Origin: Paludibacteraceae bacterium
GTDB lineage: Bacteria > Bacteroidota > Bacteroidia > Bacteroidales > Paludibacteraceae
NCBI GenBank assembly: GCA_024401565.1
Contig: JAKSKU010000002.1
Location: forward strand, 32,617 to 96,616
Direction of reading: 5' to 3'
Length of the DNA stretch: 64,000 nucleotides
Position numbers and translations under genes: made by a program. Of this stretch, positions 16,083 to 23,544 are shown one piece after another (position 1 is the first letter of the stretch; each line of letters starts with the position of its first letter). The notes under the pieces are model-generated. The model was not told the DNA's origin. It searched no databases and saw only the letters and a program-made list of their open reading frames with translations.

Positions 16083-17354
16083 TTATTTCTTTATAAACTT
16101 AACTCTTGAACCGTCTACATCTACCACGTATACACCTGCCTTCAAAACTGAGATGTTGACTGGCAACTGATTAGACTGAGCCACTACACGACCAGACATG
16201 TCATAGATAGTGTATTCCTGAGCCTCCTTAGAAACAAATAGCTGGTTCTGATCTGAATATACAGTAACATCTGCTGTTGCCTCTGAATCCTCATCCTCTA
16301 CATCCAAACTTCTGAATGTAGTGACGATTTCTCCATTACGACCTAGTGCATTTAGCTCATCCTGTGTGTAATTCATCTCAACTGTCTGCACTACAGTCTT
16401 TCCGTTCTTAGAGAACACAAGCTTGTAGAAACCATTATCTCTTTTTGGAATATAACAATTCCATCTGAAGAAAATATACGCACCGTTATAATACTGGCCT
16501 CCTCCAAGAGTCTCCCACTTATCGGAATTCAAGCTTCTCTTTTTCCACTCATAGATAACACCCTTACAGTCGTTACCAAAGAACTGGCTCAACTCCGAAT
16601 GTCTGTAATTCATTTCTAGTTCAGCACAACCTTTGTATACAGTACTTGTGATATCAAGAGTTGGACGCCATACCGAAACCGCGATATCATCGATAGCATA
16701 GAAAAGACAGTCAGACGCATCATCTGGCGATATGGAAACAGTCACACTGTTGTAATTTCTGGTTGCATCGTTGATCTCAACGGCCAACTCCTTCCAGTTC
16801 AAAGTACTTGTTGTCGGTCCTAAATACAATGATTTTTCTCCGACGACCTTGCCAGCAGGGCTTTTCACCTCAAGCTTTAACCATCCAGAATTTGCCCACT
16901 GAATAGCACAAGAAACCCAAGTCGAAACTCTGAACTTCTCGTTTCCTGAAGGAATAGAGACTGTTCTATTGTATATTTCTTTTTCCTTTTTAGCCTCTAC
17001 AAACAAAAAGTAACCTTTATCTGTGTTTCCTGCCATAGTGTGGTCAGAACCTTTGGTCATTGGTTGATTTCCAACAAGACTTCTACTCACATCACTCCAC
17101 AACTCTCCGGCAACATAAGTTTTTTCAGCTGCCTTTAACAAAATTGACACATTTCCACTCTGAACATTCACTTCCGGCGTGCCGACAAAAAGCGGATAAT
17201 TATCAGTACGCAAACCTACTGCTTGTTTACCATAAGCTGGTGCATCCAAACTGTTGCCTCCAAAATCCTCTTTGAAAACCGACTGCCACTCCATCGCGTT
17301 AAGAGCCAATGTGCTCACGCAAGCAGCCGCTAAAAAAATACCTTTTTTAATCAT
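16083..17354 (-). CDS. T9SS-secreted protein of unknown function (tandem paralogue B)
   Basis: 423 residues with a signal peptide (MIKKGIFLAAACVSTLALNA) and the same DFGGNSLDAPAYG start as paralogue A. The central region (residues of about 40-330) is alignable but clearly diverged. It still has AIDDIAVSVWRPTLDITS and a CKGVIYEWKK segment. The C-terminal type A sorting domain is encoded by DNA identical to that of paralogue A. The gene was most likely produced by tandem duplication, with later gene conversion or strong constraint at the ends and divergence in the exposed middle. Function unknown; it is expected on the cell surface or in the medium after type IX export. Confidence 0.82.
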   Translation of the reverse strand: MIKKGIFLAAACVSTLALNAMEWQSVFKEDFGGNSLDAPAYGKQAVGLRTDNYPLFVGTPEVNVQSGNVSILLKAAEKTYVAGELWSDVSRSLVGNQPMTKGSDHTMAGNTDKGYFLFVEAKKEKEIYNRTVSIPSGNEKFRVSTWVSCAIQWANSGWLKLEVKSPAGKVVGEKSLYLGPTTSTLNWKELAVEINDATRNYNSVTVSISPDDASDCLFYAIDDIAVSVWRPTLDITSTVYKGCAELEMNYRHSELSQFFGNDCKGVIYEWKKRSLNSDKWETLGGGQYYNGAYIFFRWNCYIPKRDNGFYKLVFSKNGKTVVQTVEMNYTQDELNALGRNGEIVTTFRSLDVEDEDSEATADVTVYSDQNQLFVSKEAQEYTIYDMSGRVVAQSNQLPVNISVLKAGVYVVDVDGSRVKFIKK

Positions 17355-17844
17355 TTTACCTTTTTTAATTTAAACTAAACATAAATTCCAATCATTCGCG
17401 ATCTGATAAGAATACTCTTGAACTCGTCTACTAAACATGCTCTACAATAAAATTCACCTTAAGGCAGTTTGATCAAACTTTTTGCATTTTCGCTTTTTAC
17501 TAAACTAATTCGAGTGCAAATGTAGAACAAAAAAACAAAAAAAAAGATGTTTAAACCTTATTTAACCATATATTGCATTTTTTTAACAATTCATATTTCA
17601 GAAAATAAATCGACTTCTCTCTTCATACATAGACTAAACTTTGTAGACATTGGCTCCCGCCCTTTGCAATCCTCAAATTCGACTTGCCAATTATCAGTCA
17701 TGAACTATGACAGAGCCTAGACATTATAGCCGCCACCATTTTTAGATCAAAGATACAAAGGAAATTATTGGTTGTTTTCTACCAATATTTCTGTGCTATT
17801 GGTACTGGATTATTTAGATTCGGGGAGTAAATCGGGGAGTAAGC
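17355..17844. other. Gene-free region between the tRNA genes and the T9SS paralogues
   Basis: No coding gene seen. It holds the leader and promoter of paralogue B (17458-17524), an 18-19 base match to the core of the dispersed repeat (17657-17675), and two ATTCGGGGAGTAA-like units (about 17818-17842) next to the tRNA terminator. The rest is AT-rich with no structure I can name. Confidence 0.6.
17517..17524 (-). promoter_or_regulatory. TAnnTTTG box of T9SS paralogue B
   Basis: TACATTTG on the minus strand, in the same context as 15919-15926. The leader to the ATG at 17354 is about 155 bases and carries CCTTAAGG (17458-17465) and AGTTTGATCAAACT (17466-17479). Confidence 0.6.
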
Positions 17845-17889
17845 AAAAAAAGAAAATCTCCAACCTATTGAAATTCAATCAGTTGGAGA
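17845..17889 (-). terminator. Terminator of the tRNA-Arg pair
   Basis: TCTCCAAC pairs with GTTGGAGA, with an inner TTGAA/TTCAA, and is followed on the minus strand by a T-rich run. Confidence 0.8.
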
Positions 17890-17895
17890 CCTTCT

Positions 17896-17972
17896 TGGTG
17901 ACCCGTACAGGATTCAAACCTGTAACCTTTTGATCCGTAGTCAAATACTCTATTCAGTTGAGCTAACGGGCC
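17896..17972 (-). tRNA. tRNA-Arg (anticodon ACG), distal copy, CCA encoded
   Basis: On the minus strand the acceptor GGCCCGT pairs with ACGGGTC. The anticodon arm is TTGA-CTACGGA-TCAA, giving anticodon ACG, and the T-arm has GGTTTGAATCC. The discriminator A is followed by an encoded CCA (17896-17898). It is identical in body to the copy at 18001-18074 and lies 28 bp downstream of it on the same transcript. Confidence 0.9.
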
Positions 17973-18000
17973 GTCCCGATATTTATTCTTTTGTATTTTG

Positions 18001-18074
18001 TGACCCGTACAGGATTCAAACCTGTAACCTTTTGATCCGTAGTCAAATACTCTATTCAGTTGAGCTAACGGGCC
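18001..18074 (-). tRNA. tRNA-Arg (anticodon ACG), proximal copy, CCA not encoded
   Basis: Same 74-nt body as the other copy, with the same ACG anticodon. After the discriminator A the DNA reads CAAAA, so the CCA end must be added by the nucleotidyltransferase. Confidence 0.9.
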
Positions 18075-18107
18075 ATACCGCAAACGGTTGTTTTCCGAAT
18101 TGCGGTG

Positions 18108-18138
18108 CAAAGGTAGACATTATTTTCATTTTTGCAAA
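18108..18138 (-). promoter_or_regulatory. Promoter of the tRNA-Arg pair
   Basis: TTTG (18135-18138) on the minus strand, 19 bases, then TACCTTTG (18108-18115). This is a near-consensus promoter about 35 bases upstream of the first tRNA. Confidence 0.8.
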
Positions 18139-18229
18139 ACAAAAACCGACTTTTTTATGTCGTCCAACAAAATAATATTTTTTAACAATCAAATTGCACA
18201 AATTGCGTACAAATTACATTAAAATACAT

Positions 18230-18237
18230 TACCTTTG
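18230..18237 (+). promoter_or_regulatory. TAnnTTTG box upstream of nadE
   Basis: TACCTTTG followed by C, 22 bases before the ATG at 18260. No good TTTG box is seen at the expected distance. Confidence 0.6.
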
Positions 18238-18259
18238 CACCAACTGAAATAATTACACT

Positions 18260-20185
18260 ATGGAAAAAAAATTGGGATTCATAAGGGTTGCTAGCGCCAT
18301 TCCTGTAGTTGAAGTGGCTAACCCAAAATTGAACGCAGATAGAATAATCGCTCTAATTGAACAGGCGGCTAAGGAAAATGTGAAAATCGTATGTTTTCCC
18401 GAACTTTGCCTGACTGGTTATACTTGCGCTGACCTGTTCTACCAGCGTACTTTGATCGACGAGACAGAGGTTCAATTGGAAAGAGTCAATAAGGCAGCTT
18501 GCGAAAACGGCATTTTCGCTATCGTCGGTGCTCCGGTCTATCGTAACGGCAAATTGTACAATGCCGCCTATGTGGCAGGAGCTGAAAACGACATGACTTC
18601 CAACCTAGAGGTCTACAAAAACTACTTGCCTAGCAATAATGAGTTTTATGAAAAACGCTGGTTCACTCCTGGTTTCGGCGAGAACAAAAAGGTTTTTGAA
18701 GTAGACGGCATAAAATTCGGAATCGAAATATGTGAAGATTTGTGGATGCCATCGTCTCCAAGCGACAGCATTTGCTTGGACGGAGCTGAAATCATCTTCA
18801 ACCTGTCTGCAAGCGACGAGCTTATCGGCAAGGAGGCGTACCGTCGCCAACTTGTTAAGCAAAAATCAGCTACCAACGCTTGCGCATACGTCTACACAGC
18901 TGCCGGTTTCGGCGAAAGCAGCACAGACCTTGTGTTCTCTGGAACTGCCATCATCGCTGAAAACGGAAGTCTCATCGCCACTTCAGAGAGATTCTCATTC
19001 AAGGACCAGCTTATCGTTGCCGACATCGACGTACAGAGACTACAGGCCGACCGTCTGCGCAACTCTGCGTTCATCATCGGAAACCAAAATCCGAACAAGA
19101 GCGATCATGAGGTTGTCAGACTCAATAAAAAAATATACGCAGAACCTTCTGAGGTGACTCGCACTTTCGCCCCTCATCCATTCGTTCCGCCAGAAGACGA
19201 GATGAAGACTCGCTGCAATGAGATTTTCTCAATCCAGGTAGGCGGTTTGGCAACGCGTTTGTACCACACCGGCATCAAGCATACAGTGGTCGGCATCAGC
19301 GGTGGTCTCGACTCTACCCTTGCCTTGCTTGTGACTGTTAAGACGTTCGACAAACTAGGTATTCCTCGCAAAAATATCGTCGGAATCACGATGCCTGGAT
19401 TCGGCACAACTGGCCGCACATACAACAACTCCATACACATGATGCAAAGCCTTGGCATCACAATAAAGGAGATCGATATCAAACCTGCTTGCTTGCAGCA
19501 TTTGAAGGATATTGAGCACGATCTTTCTGTGCTTGACGTCAGCTACGAGAACACACAGGCCCGCGAGCGCACCCAGATTCTGATGGACTACGCGAACAAG
19601 ATGGGAGCTATTGTTATCGGAACAGGTGACTTGTCGGAACTTGTGCTTGGATGGTGCACATACAACGGCGACCACATGAGTATGTATGCCGTCAACACGT
19701 CTATCCCTAAAACTCTTGTGAAATATCTTGTGAAATATGTAGCTCTTTATGAGATGGACGAAGCGGCAAAGGAGACGTTGCTTGACGTTTGCGACACTCC
19801 TATCAGCCCTGAACTTCTTCCTGCAGACGACAAAGGAGAGATCGCACAAAAGACAGAGGATTTTGTAGGCCCTTACGAGCTTCACGATTTCTTCATCTAT
19901 TACACCCTTCGTTTCGGATTCTCGCCTACAAAGATCTTCTTCATGGCCCAAAAAGCATTCGCCGGCAAATACGACGATGCGACTATATTGAAGTGGATGC
20001 GCACTTTCTACTGGCGTTTCTTCACACAGCAGTTCAAGAGAAGCTGTATGCCAGACGGTCCGAAAGTTGGTAGCGTCAACCTTTCTCCTCGCGGCGACTG
20101 GAGAATGCCAAGCGACGCAAACAGCAAAATATGGATCGAAGAGGTCGACCGACTTATTGAGTTGGCAATGAAGAATGCCAAATGA
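18260..20185 (+). CDS. nadE: Glutamine-dependent NAD+ synthetase
   Basis: This makes NAD+ from deamido-NAD+, ATP and glutamine, the last step of NAD synthesis. Residues 1 to about 280 are a nitrilase-type glutaminase with the Glu-Lys-Cys triad in FPELCLTGY, YKNYLP and GIEICEDLW. Residues of about 330-640 are the synthetase with the PP-loop SGGLDSTLALL, and GTGDLSELVLGW in the later part. The length of 641 is right for the fused two-domain form. It begins 22 bases after a TAnnTTTG box and is followed by luxS 56 bases later with a promoter box of its own. NadE is a housekeeping enzyme; its closeness to the TIR cassette is probably chance. Confidence 0.96.
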   Translation: MEKKLGFIRVASAIPVVEVANPKLNADRIIALIEQAAKENVKIVCFPELCLTGYTCADLFYQRTLIDETEVQLERVNKAACENGIFAIVGAPVYRNGKLYNAAYVAGAENDMTSNLEVYKNYLPSNNEFYEKRWFTPGFGENKKVFEVDGIKFGIEICEDLWMPSSPSDSICLDGAEIIFNLSASDELIGKEAYRRQLVKQKSATNACAYVYTAAGFGESSTDLVFSGTAIIAENGSLIATSERFSFKDQLIVADIDVQRLQADRLRNSAFIIGNQNPNKSDHEVVRLNKKIYAEPSEVTRTFAPHPFVPPEDEMKTRCNEIFSIQVGGLATRLYHTGIKHTVVGISGGLDSTLALLVTVKTFDKLGIPRKNIVGITMPGFGTTGRTYNNSIHMMQSLGITIKEIDIKPACLQHLKDIEHDLSVLDVSYENTQARERTQILMDYANKMGAIVIGTGDLSELVLGWCTYNGDHMSMYAVNTSIPKTLVKYLVKYVALYEMDEAAKETLLDVCDTPISPELLPADDKGEIAQKTEDFVGPYELHDFFIYYTLRFGFSPTKIFFMAQKAFAGKYDDATILKWMRTFYWRFFTQQFKRSCMPDGPKVGSVNLSPRGDWRMPSDANSKIWIEEVDRLIELAMKNAK

Positions 20186-20206
20186 TAAACGTTAGTATAT
20201 TTTTGC

Positions 20207-20214
20207 TACCTTTG
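20207..20214 (+). promoter_or_regulatory. TAnnTTTG box upstream of luxS
   Basis: TACCTTTG followed by C, about 27 bases before the ATG at 20242. The TTTG box is weak. Confidence 0.55.
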
Positions 20215-20241
20215 CAGCGTTTAATTAAATAAATTCATAAT

Positions 20242-20754
20242 ATGGAAGTAATACCTTCATTTCAAGTAGATCACACTGGTCTAAAACCAGGAATATATAT
20301 TTCACGTCAGGATTTTTCTGACAACGTGACTTTCACAACATACGATATCCGTATGACAGCTCCCAACCAGGAGCCTGCGATCGCTCCAGCCGCGATCCAC
20401 ACTATTGAGCATCTTGTCGCGACTTACCTTCGCAACCTTGATGGATGGAAGCAGAACATCATCTACTGGGGTCCTATGGGATGCCTTACTGGCAACTATC
20501 TGATCGTGAAAGGTGCGTACGACTGCCAGGTGATCCGTCAGCTTATGATTGACGCCATGCAGTTTGTTGTGGATTTCGACGATGTTGTGCCTGGCACTAC
20601 GCCTGACGCTTGCGGAAACTATCTTCTTCACGACCTTCCTATGGCAAAGTGGGAAGCGAAGAGATATATCGGCAGATTGAAAAATGAATTCTGCTGTGAA
20701 TACAAGATGTTGGAAAGACAAGACGTCAACGGAAAAGCTTTCCACGACGCTTGA
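20242..20754 (+). CDS. luxS: S-ribosylhomocysteine lyase
   Basis: This splits S-ribosylhomocysteine into homocysteine and the AI-2 precursor DPD, as part of the activated methyl cycle. The metal-binding motif HTIEH lies at about residues 54-58, the cysteine region reads GPMGCLTGNY, and a late CGNYLLHD segment holds the remaining conserved residues. The length of 170 is typical. The enzyme needs S-ribosylhomocysteine from a nucleosidase, and the next gene, 42 bp downstream, belongs to the nucleoside phosphorylase superfamily, so the two could act in sequence. Cytoplasmic. Confidence 0.95.
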   Translation: MEVIPSFQVDHTGLKPGIYISRQDFSDNVTFTTYDIRMTAPNQEPAIAPAAIHTIEHLVATYLRNLDGWKQNIIYWGPMGCLTGNYLIVKGAYDCQVIRQLMIDAMQFVVDFDDVVPGTTPDACGNYLLHDLPMAKWEAKRYIGRLKNEFCCEYKMLERQDVNGKAFHDA

Positions 20755-20796
20755 TCGTCAATAAATCATACATTTAGCATTCCTAATTCAGAATAT

Positions 20797-21705
20797 ATGA
20801 AACTCCGCATCCTTATTCTTCCAAAATTCGATATCGGCAAACTCGGCAACGGTGTTTGCGGAGAAGGCGAACTGTTCTACAAAGAGTTTGTGGAAGGTGG
20901 AGAAGAATATGAGTTGACGGGCCTTTTCCCGGGAGAAAAACTTTATGTAAAAGACGGCATTGCCCTCACACTCACCCATGCAGGCAAAATCAACACAACG
21001 GCTACACTGATGGCTATTCTTTGTGACCCAAGATTTGATTGTTCCGACATGCAGACTCTTTCTGTAGGTTGTGCCGGCACCAACTATGAATGCACCGCTA
21101 TGGGTGACGTGATTCTGGCCAGTGCGTTTGCCGACTACGACCTGGGACACCACGTGATAGGCACAGACGGCCACCTGACTTGGTTTCCCGACAGCGGATT
21201 ATGCGAATATGGCTGTGTCAAACCCAATGCGGAGAGAATCAACGACGTCTACAACAGCATCAAGGACATCAAACTGAACACAACGGACAAAACCATCGCA
21301 TTCATGACGCATTGCGCGGAGAGTTGCGAACGAGTTTATCCTCGCGTTTTAAAGGGGACATTCCTGACGTCTGACAACTATTGGAAAGGAGAAGACGGCC
21401 ACCGTATAGCGAAAGAGATCACAAAATATTACGGATGTCCGGATGAATATCTCGTTTCAGACATGGAAGACGTCGCTGTAGCAAGAGTGTTGGAAAGATT
21501 CGGTCTGGCCGAACAGTTGATTGCCATACGCGTCTCTGTCAATCTAGACTGCTACATGAACGGAGCGACTCCAGAAAAGCTGTGGAGTGCAAACTGTTTT
21601 GAAGACAACATGTTGGAAGAGGAGAATGACGAAGGCGCCGATATTTTTGAAACAGCAATGCACAACCTGTTCACCGTTGGAAAAGAAATTATAAGACTAA
21701 TGTAA
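20797..21705 (+). CDS. NUP-like nucleoside phosphorylase-superfamily protein, possible nucleosidase
   Basis: 302 residues. The start (ILILPKFDIGKLGNGVCGEGE) and the block SVGCAGTNYECTAMGDVILA resemble the purine nucleoside permease (NUP) family, which has the purine phosphorylase fold. A late SDMEDVAVARVL segment stands where nucleosidases and phosphorylases of this fold carry the nucleoside-binding glutamate and catalytic aspartate. I see no signal peptide or TM segment, so an enzyme is likelier than a transporter. Its place 42 bp after luxS suggests that it may supply S-ribosylhomocysteine from S-adenosylhomocysteine, the step usually done by Pfs (MTAN). That is inference from context. Confidence 0.72.
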   Translation: MKLRILILPKFDIGKLGNGVCGEGELFYKEFVEGGEEYELTGLFPGEKLYVKDGIALTLTHAGKINTTATLMAILCDPRFDCSDMQTLSVGCAGTNYECTAMGDVILASAFADYDLGHHVIGTDGHLTWFPDSGLCEYGCVKPNAERINDVYNSIKDIKLNTTDKTIAFMTHCAESCERVYPRVLKGTFLTSDNYWKGEDGHRIAKEITKYYGCPDEYLVSDMEDVAVARVLERFGLAEQLIAIRVSVNLDCYMNGATPEKLWSANCFEDNMLEEENDEGADIFETAMHNLFTVGKEIIRLM

Positions 21706-21710
21706 ATCAT

Positions 21711-21750
21711 AAAGCGAGGAAGAATCCAAACAGATCCTTCCTCGCTTTTT
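21711..21750. terminator. Bidirectional terminator between convergent genes
   Basis: AAAGCGAGGAAG (21711-21722) pairs with CTTCCTCGCTTT (21737-21748), with T-runs in both directions. It separates the luxS unit (plus) from the panE unit (minus). Confidence 0.88.
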
Positions 21751-21783
21751 ATTCAATGATAACGTCACTCTAACCTCTAACCC

Positions 21784-22692
21784 CTAACCTTTAACCTTAA
21801 CACTCCTCAACCTCTTCTCAATCTCCTGCATCACAGGCATCTCTACACCTTTTGCCAAACCAAGTCTGAGCGGACGACTATAGATAGCCTCCACCTCAAG
21901 ACGTCGTCCGTGCTGATAATCAACATGCATGCTTGGGAAGTATGGTTTCATATTGAGTGTCATCTCGATCATCTCATCAGCAAAGGATTCGTCTACATCA
22001 GCTCCGTTGGCCTGGCCTGCCTTAATGATTTCCAGCATTGCCGGCTTAACATACAAATCCTTCTCTCTGCCAAGAAGTAGTTCCTCCGTATTCTTGCCAA
22101 ACAACACCGACTGCCCATTGAAACCAGTGTTCCAAACCAATTTCTTCCATCTGGCAGTATTCAGATCGTCGGCATGAACAACTTCGATGCCAGCCTCTTC
22201 CATGTCGGCAATCATCGCGTCGAACTTATCGCATGGTTCATCACCAAGAAGAGCGAGTGTAAGTTTTCCATAGTCGTAATGGGAAATGTGAGCAGGCCCC
22301 GTCTTTTCGGAACAGATGAATGCCAATCCTCCACTAATACGAGCTTCAGGAAACTCGTCCTGCAACTCCTGCTCATAACCGATACCGTTCTGTACCAGCA
22401 CAATCAACGTGCCATCCTTCACTATCGGATCAAGCAACTCCGTAAGCAGATTATTCTGCAACGTCTTCAATCCCACAAGAATGACATCCGCCTTTGGCAT
22501 AGAAGCGGTGGAATTATAGGCGTTGACATGCTCTATCTCAAAATCACCATTGGGAGACGTGACCGTCAGCCCCCTGCTCCATGCTTCCTGATAATCTGAA
22601 TGAAAAAGGAAATGGACATCAAAACCGGCATTAGCCAACATACCTCCGTAATATCCGCCAATGGCTCCCGTGCCAACTACAGCATATCTCAT
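21784..22692 (-). CDS. panE: Putative 2-dehydropantoate 2-reductase (ketopantoate reductase)
   Basis: This would reduce ketopantoate to pantoate with NADPH for coenzyme A synthesis. The N-terminal Rossmann motif reads VVGTGAIGGYYGG. VGLKTLQN and LVQNGIGYE match the ApbA/PanE family, and the C-terminal half (KLVWNTGFN, about residue 190) carries the conserved lysine and asparagine of the catalytic domain. The length of 302 is normal. ApbA/PanE-family members also include other 2-keto acid reductases, so the substrate is not certain. The start codon overlaps the stop of the lipoprotein gene upstream (ATGA at 22689-22692), so the two are probably translationally coupled. A run of TAACCYCTAACC-like units lies just past the stop. 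Confidence 0.85.
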   Translation of the reverse strand: MRYAVVGTGAIGGYYGGMLANAGFDVHFLFHSDYQEAWSRGLTVTSPNGDFEIEHVNAYNSTASMPKADVILVGLKTLQNNLLTELLDPIVKDGTLIVLVQNGIGYEQELQDEFPEARISGGLAFICSEKTGPAHISHYDYGKLTLALLGDEPCDKFDAMIADMEEAGIEVVHADDLNTARWKKLVWNTGFNGQSVLFGKNTEELLLGREKDLYVKPAMLEIIKAGQANGADVDESFADEMIEMTLNMKPYFPSMHVDYQHGRRLEVEAIYSRPLRLGLAKGVEMPVMQEIEKRLRSVKVKG

Positions 22693-23540
22693 TTTGAAAA
22701 ATATTCGATTGTCCTGACTGTCATATAAGTTGGCTTTCCACCTTCAAACTCAGTGCTTGTCAACCAATTGTTATGCTCATCGTAAGTATACTTCCAAGTG
22801 TGAGGCATAAACGCGTCTCCTTCGGCATCCACACCAGTCTGAGACACGACGTTGCCCTTCTCATCATAAACGAAAGTGACAACCATTGTGATATTGCCAT
22901 CAGGCTCCTTCACAGTAAGCTTCTCAAGCATACCGTCGGAATTGAATTTTTCCTCACGCCAGTTGACCAAATCACCCTCACGTCCATAAATCTTTGTCAC
23001 AGCAGGGTATCCACGCTTTGTCATCTTCTGCTCCAATGTCTGAAGCAACTCTCCCTTGAAATTATAATAGCGTGTATACTGCATCTTGTTCTCATCGTCA
23101 TACTCAATGCTCTTGCGACCAGAGATATTATCGTCGGCATTGAATTTCTCGATTCTGTCCAGACGGTTGCTTTTGTAGAAGAACATCGCCCTGTCCACAA
23201 GATTACCCTCTGAATCCAAGTTTTTCTCACACACTTTCTGTGTCCCATTGTATTCGTAGATCACGCTGCCGACATCATCGCCCGCACTTGTGATCAAACG
23301 CACAGTATCGAAATTTCCAGCCTTGTTGAAGACCATGTCACGGTCCCACTCTCCCTCGTCGCGGAAAGGATCACCCTGCACAACATCTCCAAAATTTTCA
23401 AGAGCGGTATACTTAAACTCTCTGACCTTACGTACGTCTCCCTTTAGGTTCAACTCATCAACATCCGTAGCCTGTTTTTCTCCACAAGACGTAAGTCCCA
23501 AAAGAAAAGACGCAAAAGCATAAACAAATCTATTTTTCAT
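22689..23540 (-). CDS. Lipoprotein with repeated YxxxG-type beta motifs
   Basis: 283 residues with a lipoprotein signal (LLGLTSCG; lipid-attached cysteine at about residue 19). The mature part is built of short repeats such as EYNGTQKV, YDDENKMQY, YDEKGNVV and YDEHNNW, spaced as in RHS/YD-type repeat proteins and related Bacteroidota lipoproteins. I do not recognise a precise function. It starts 4 bases after the rnr stop and overlaps panE by 4 bases, so rnr, this gene and panE are probably one transcript. It is expected to be anchored in the outer or inner membrane. Confidence 0.8.
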   Translation of the reverse strand: MKNRFVYAFASFLLGLTSCGEKQATDVDELNLKGDVRKVREFKYTALENFGDVVQGDPFRDEGEWDRDMVFNKAGNFDTVRLITSAGDDVGSVIYEYNGTQKVCEKNLDSEGNLVDRAMFFYKSNRLDRIEKFNADDNISGRKSIEYDDENKMQYTRYYNFKGELLQTLEQKMTKRGYPAVTKIYGREGDLVNWREEKFNSDGMLEKLTVKEPDGNITMVVTFVYDEKGNVVSQTGVDAEGDAFMPHTWKYTYDEHNNWLTSTEFEGGKPTYMTVRTIEYFSK

Positions 23541-23544
23541 CTTT

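Noticed and set aside
19355-19951. Long antisense frame within nadE
   Set aside because: It runs against the synthetase domain of nadE and has no domain; a shadow of a biased codon pattern.
18260-20185. NadE near the TIR cassette as a source of NAD+ for it
   Set aside because: NadE is a housekeeping gene on the other strand, beyond the T9SS genes and tRNAs, and its closeness is probably chance.
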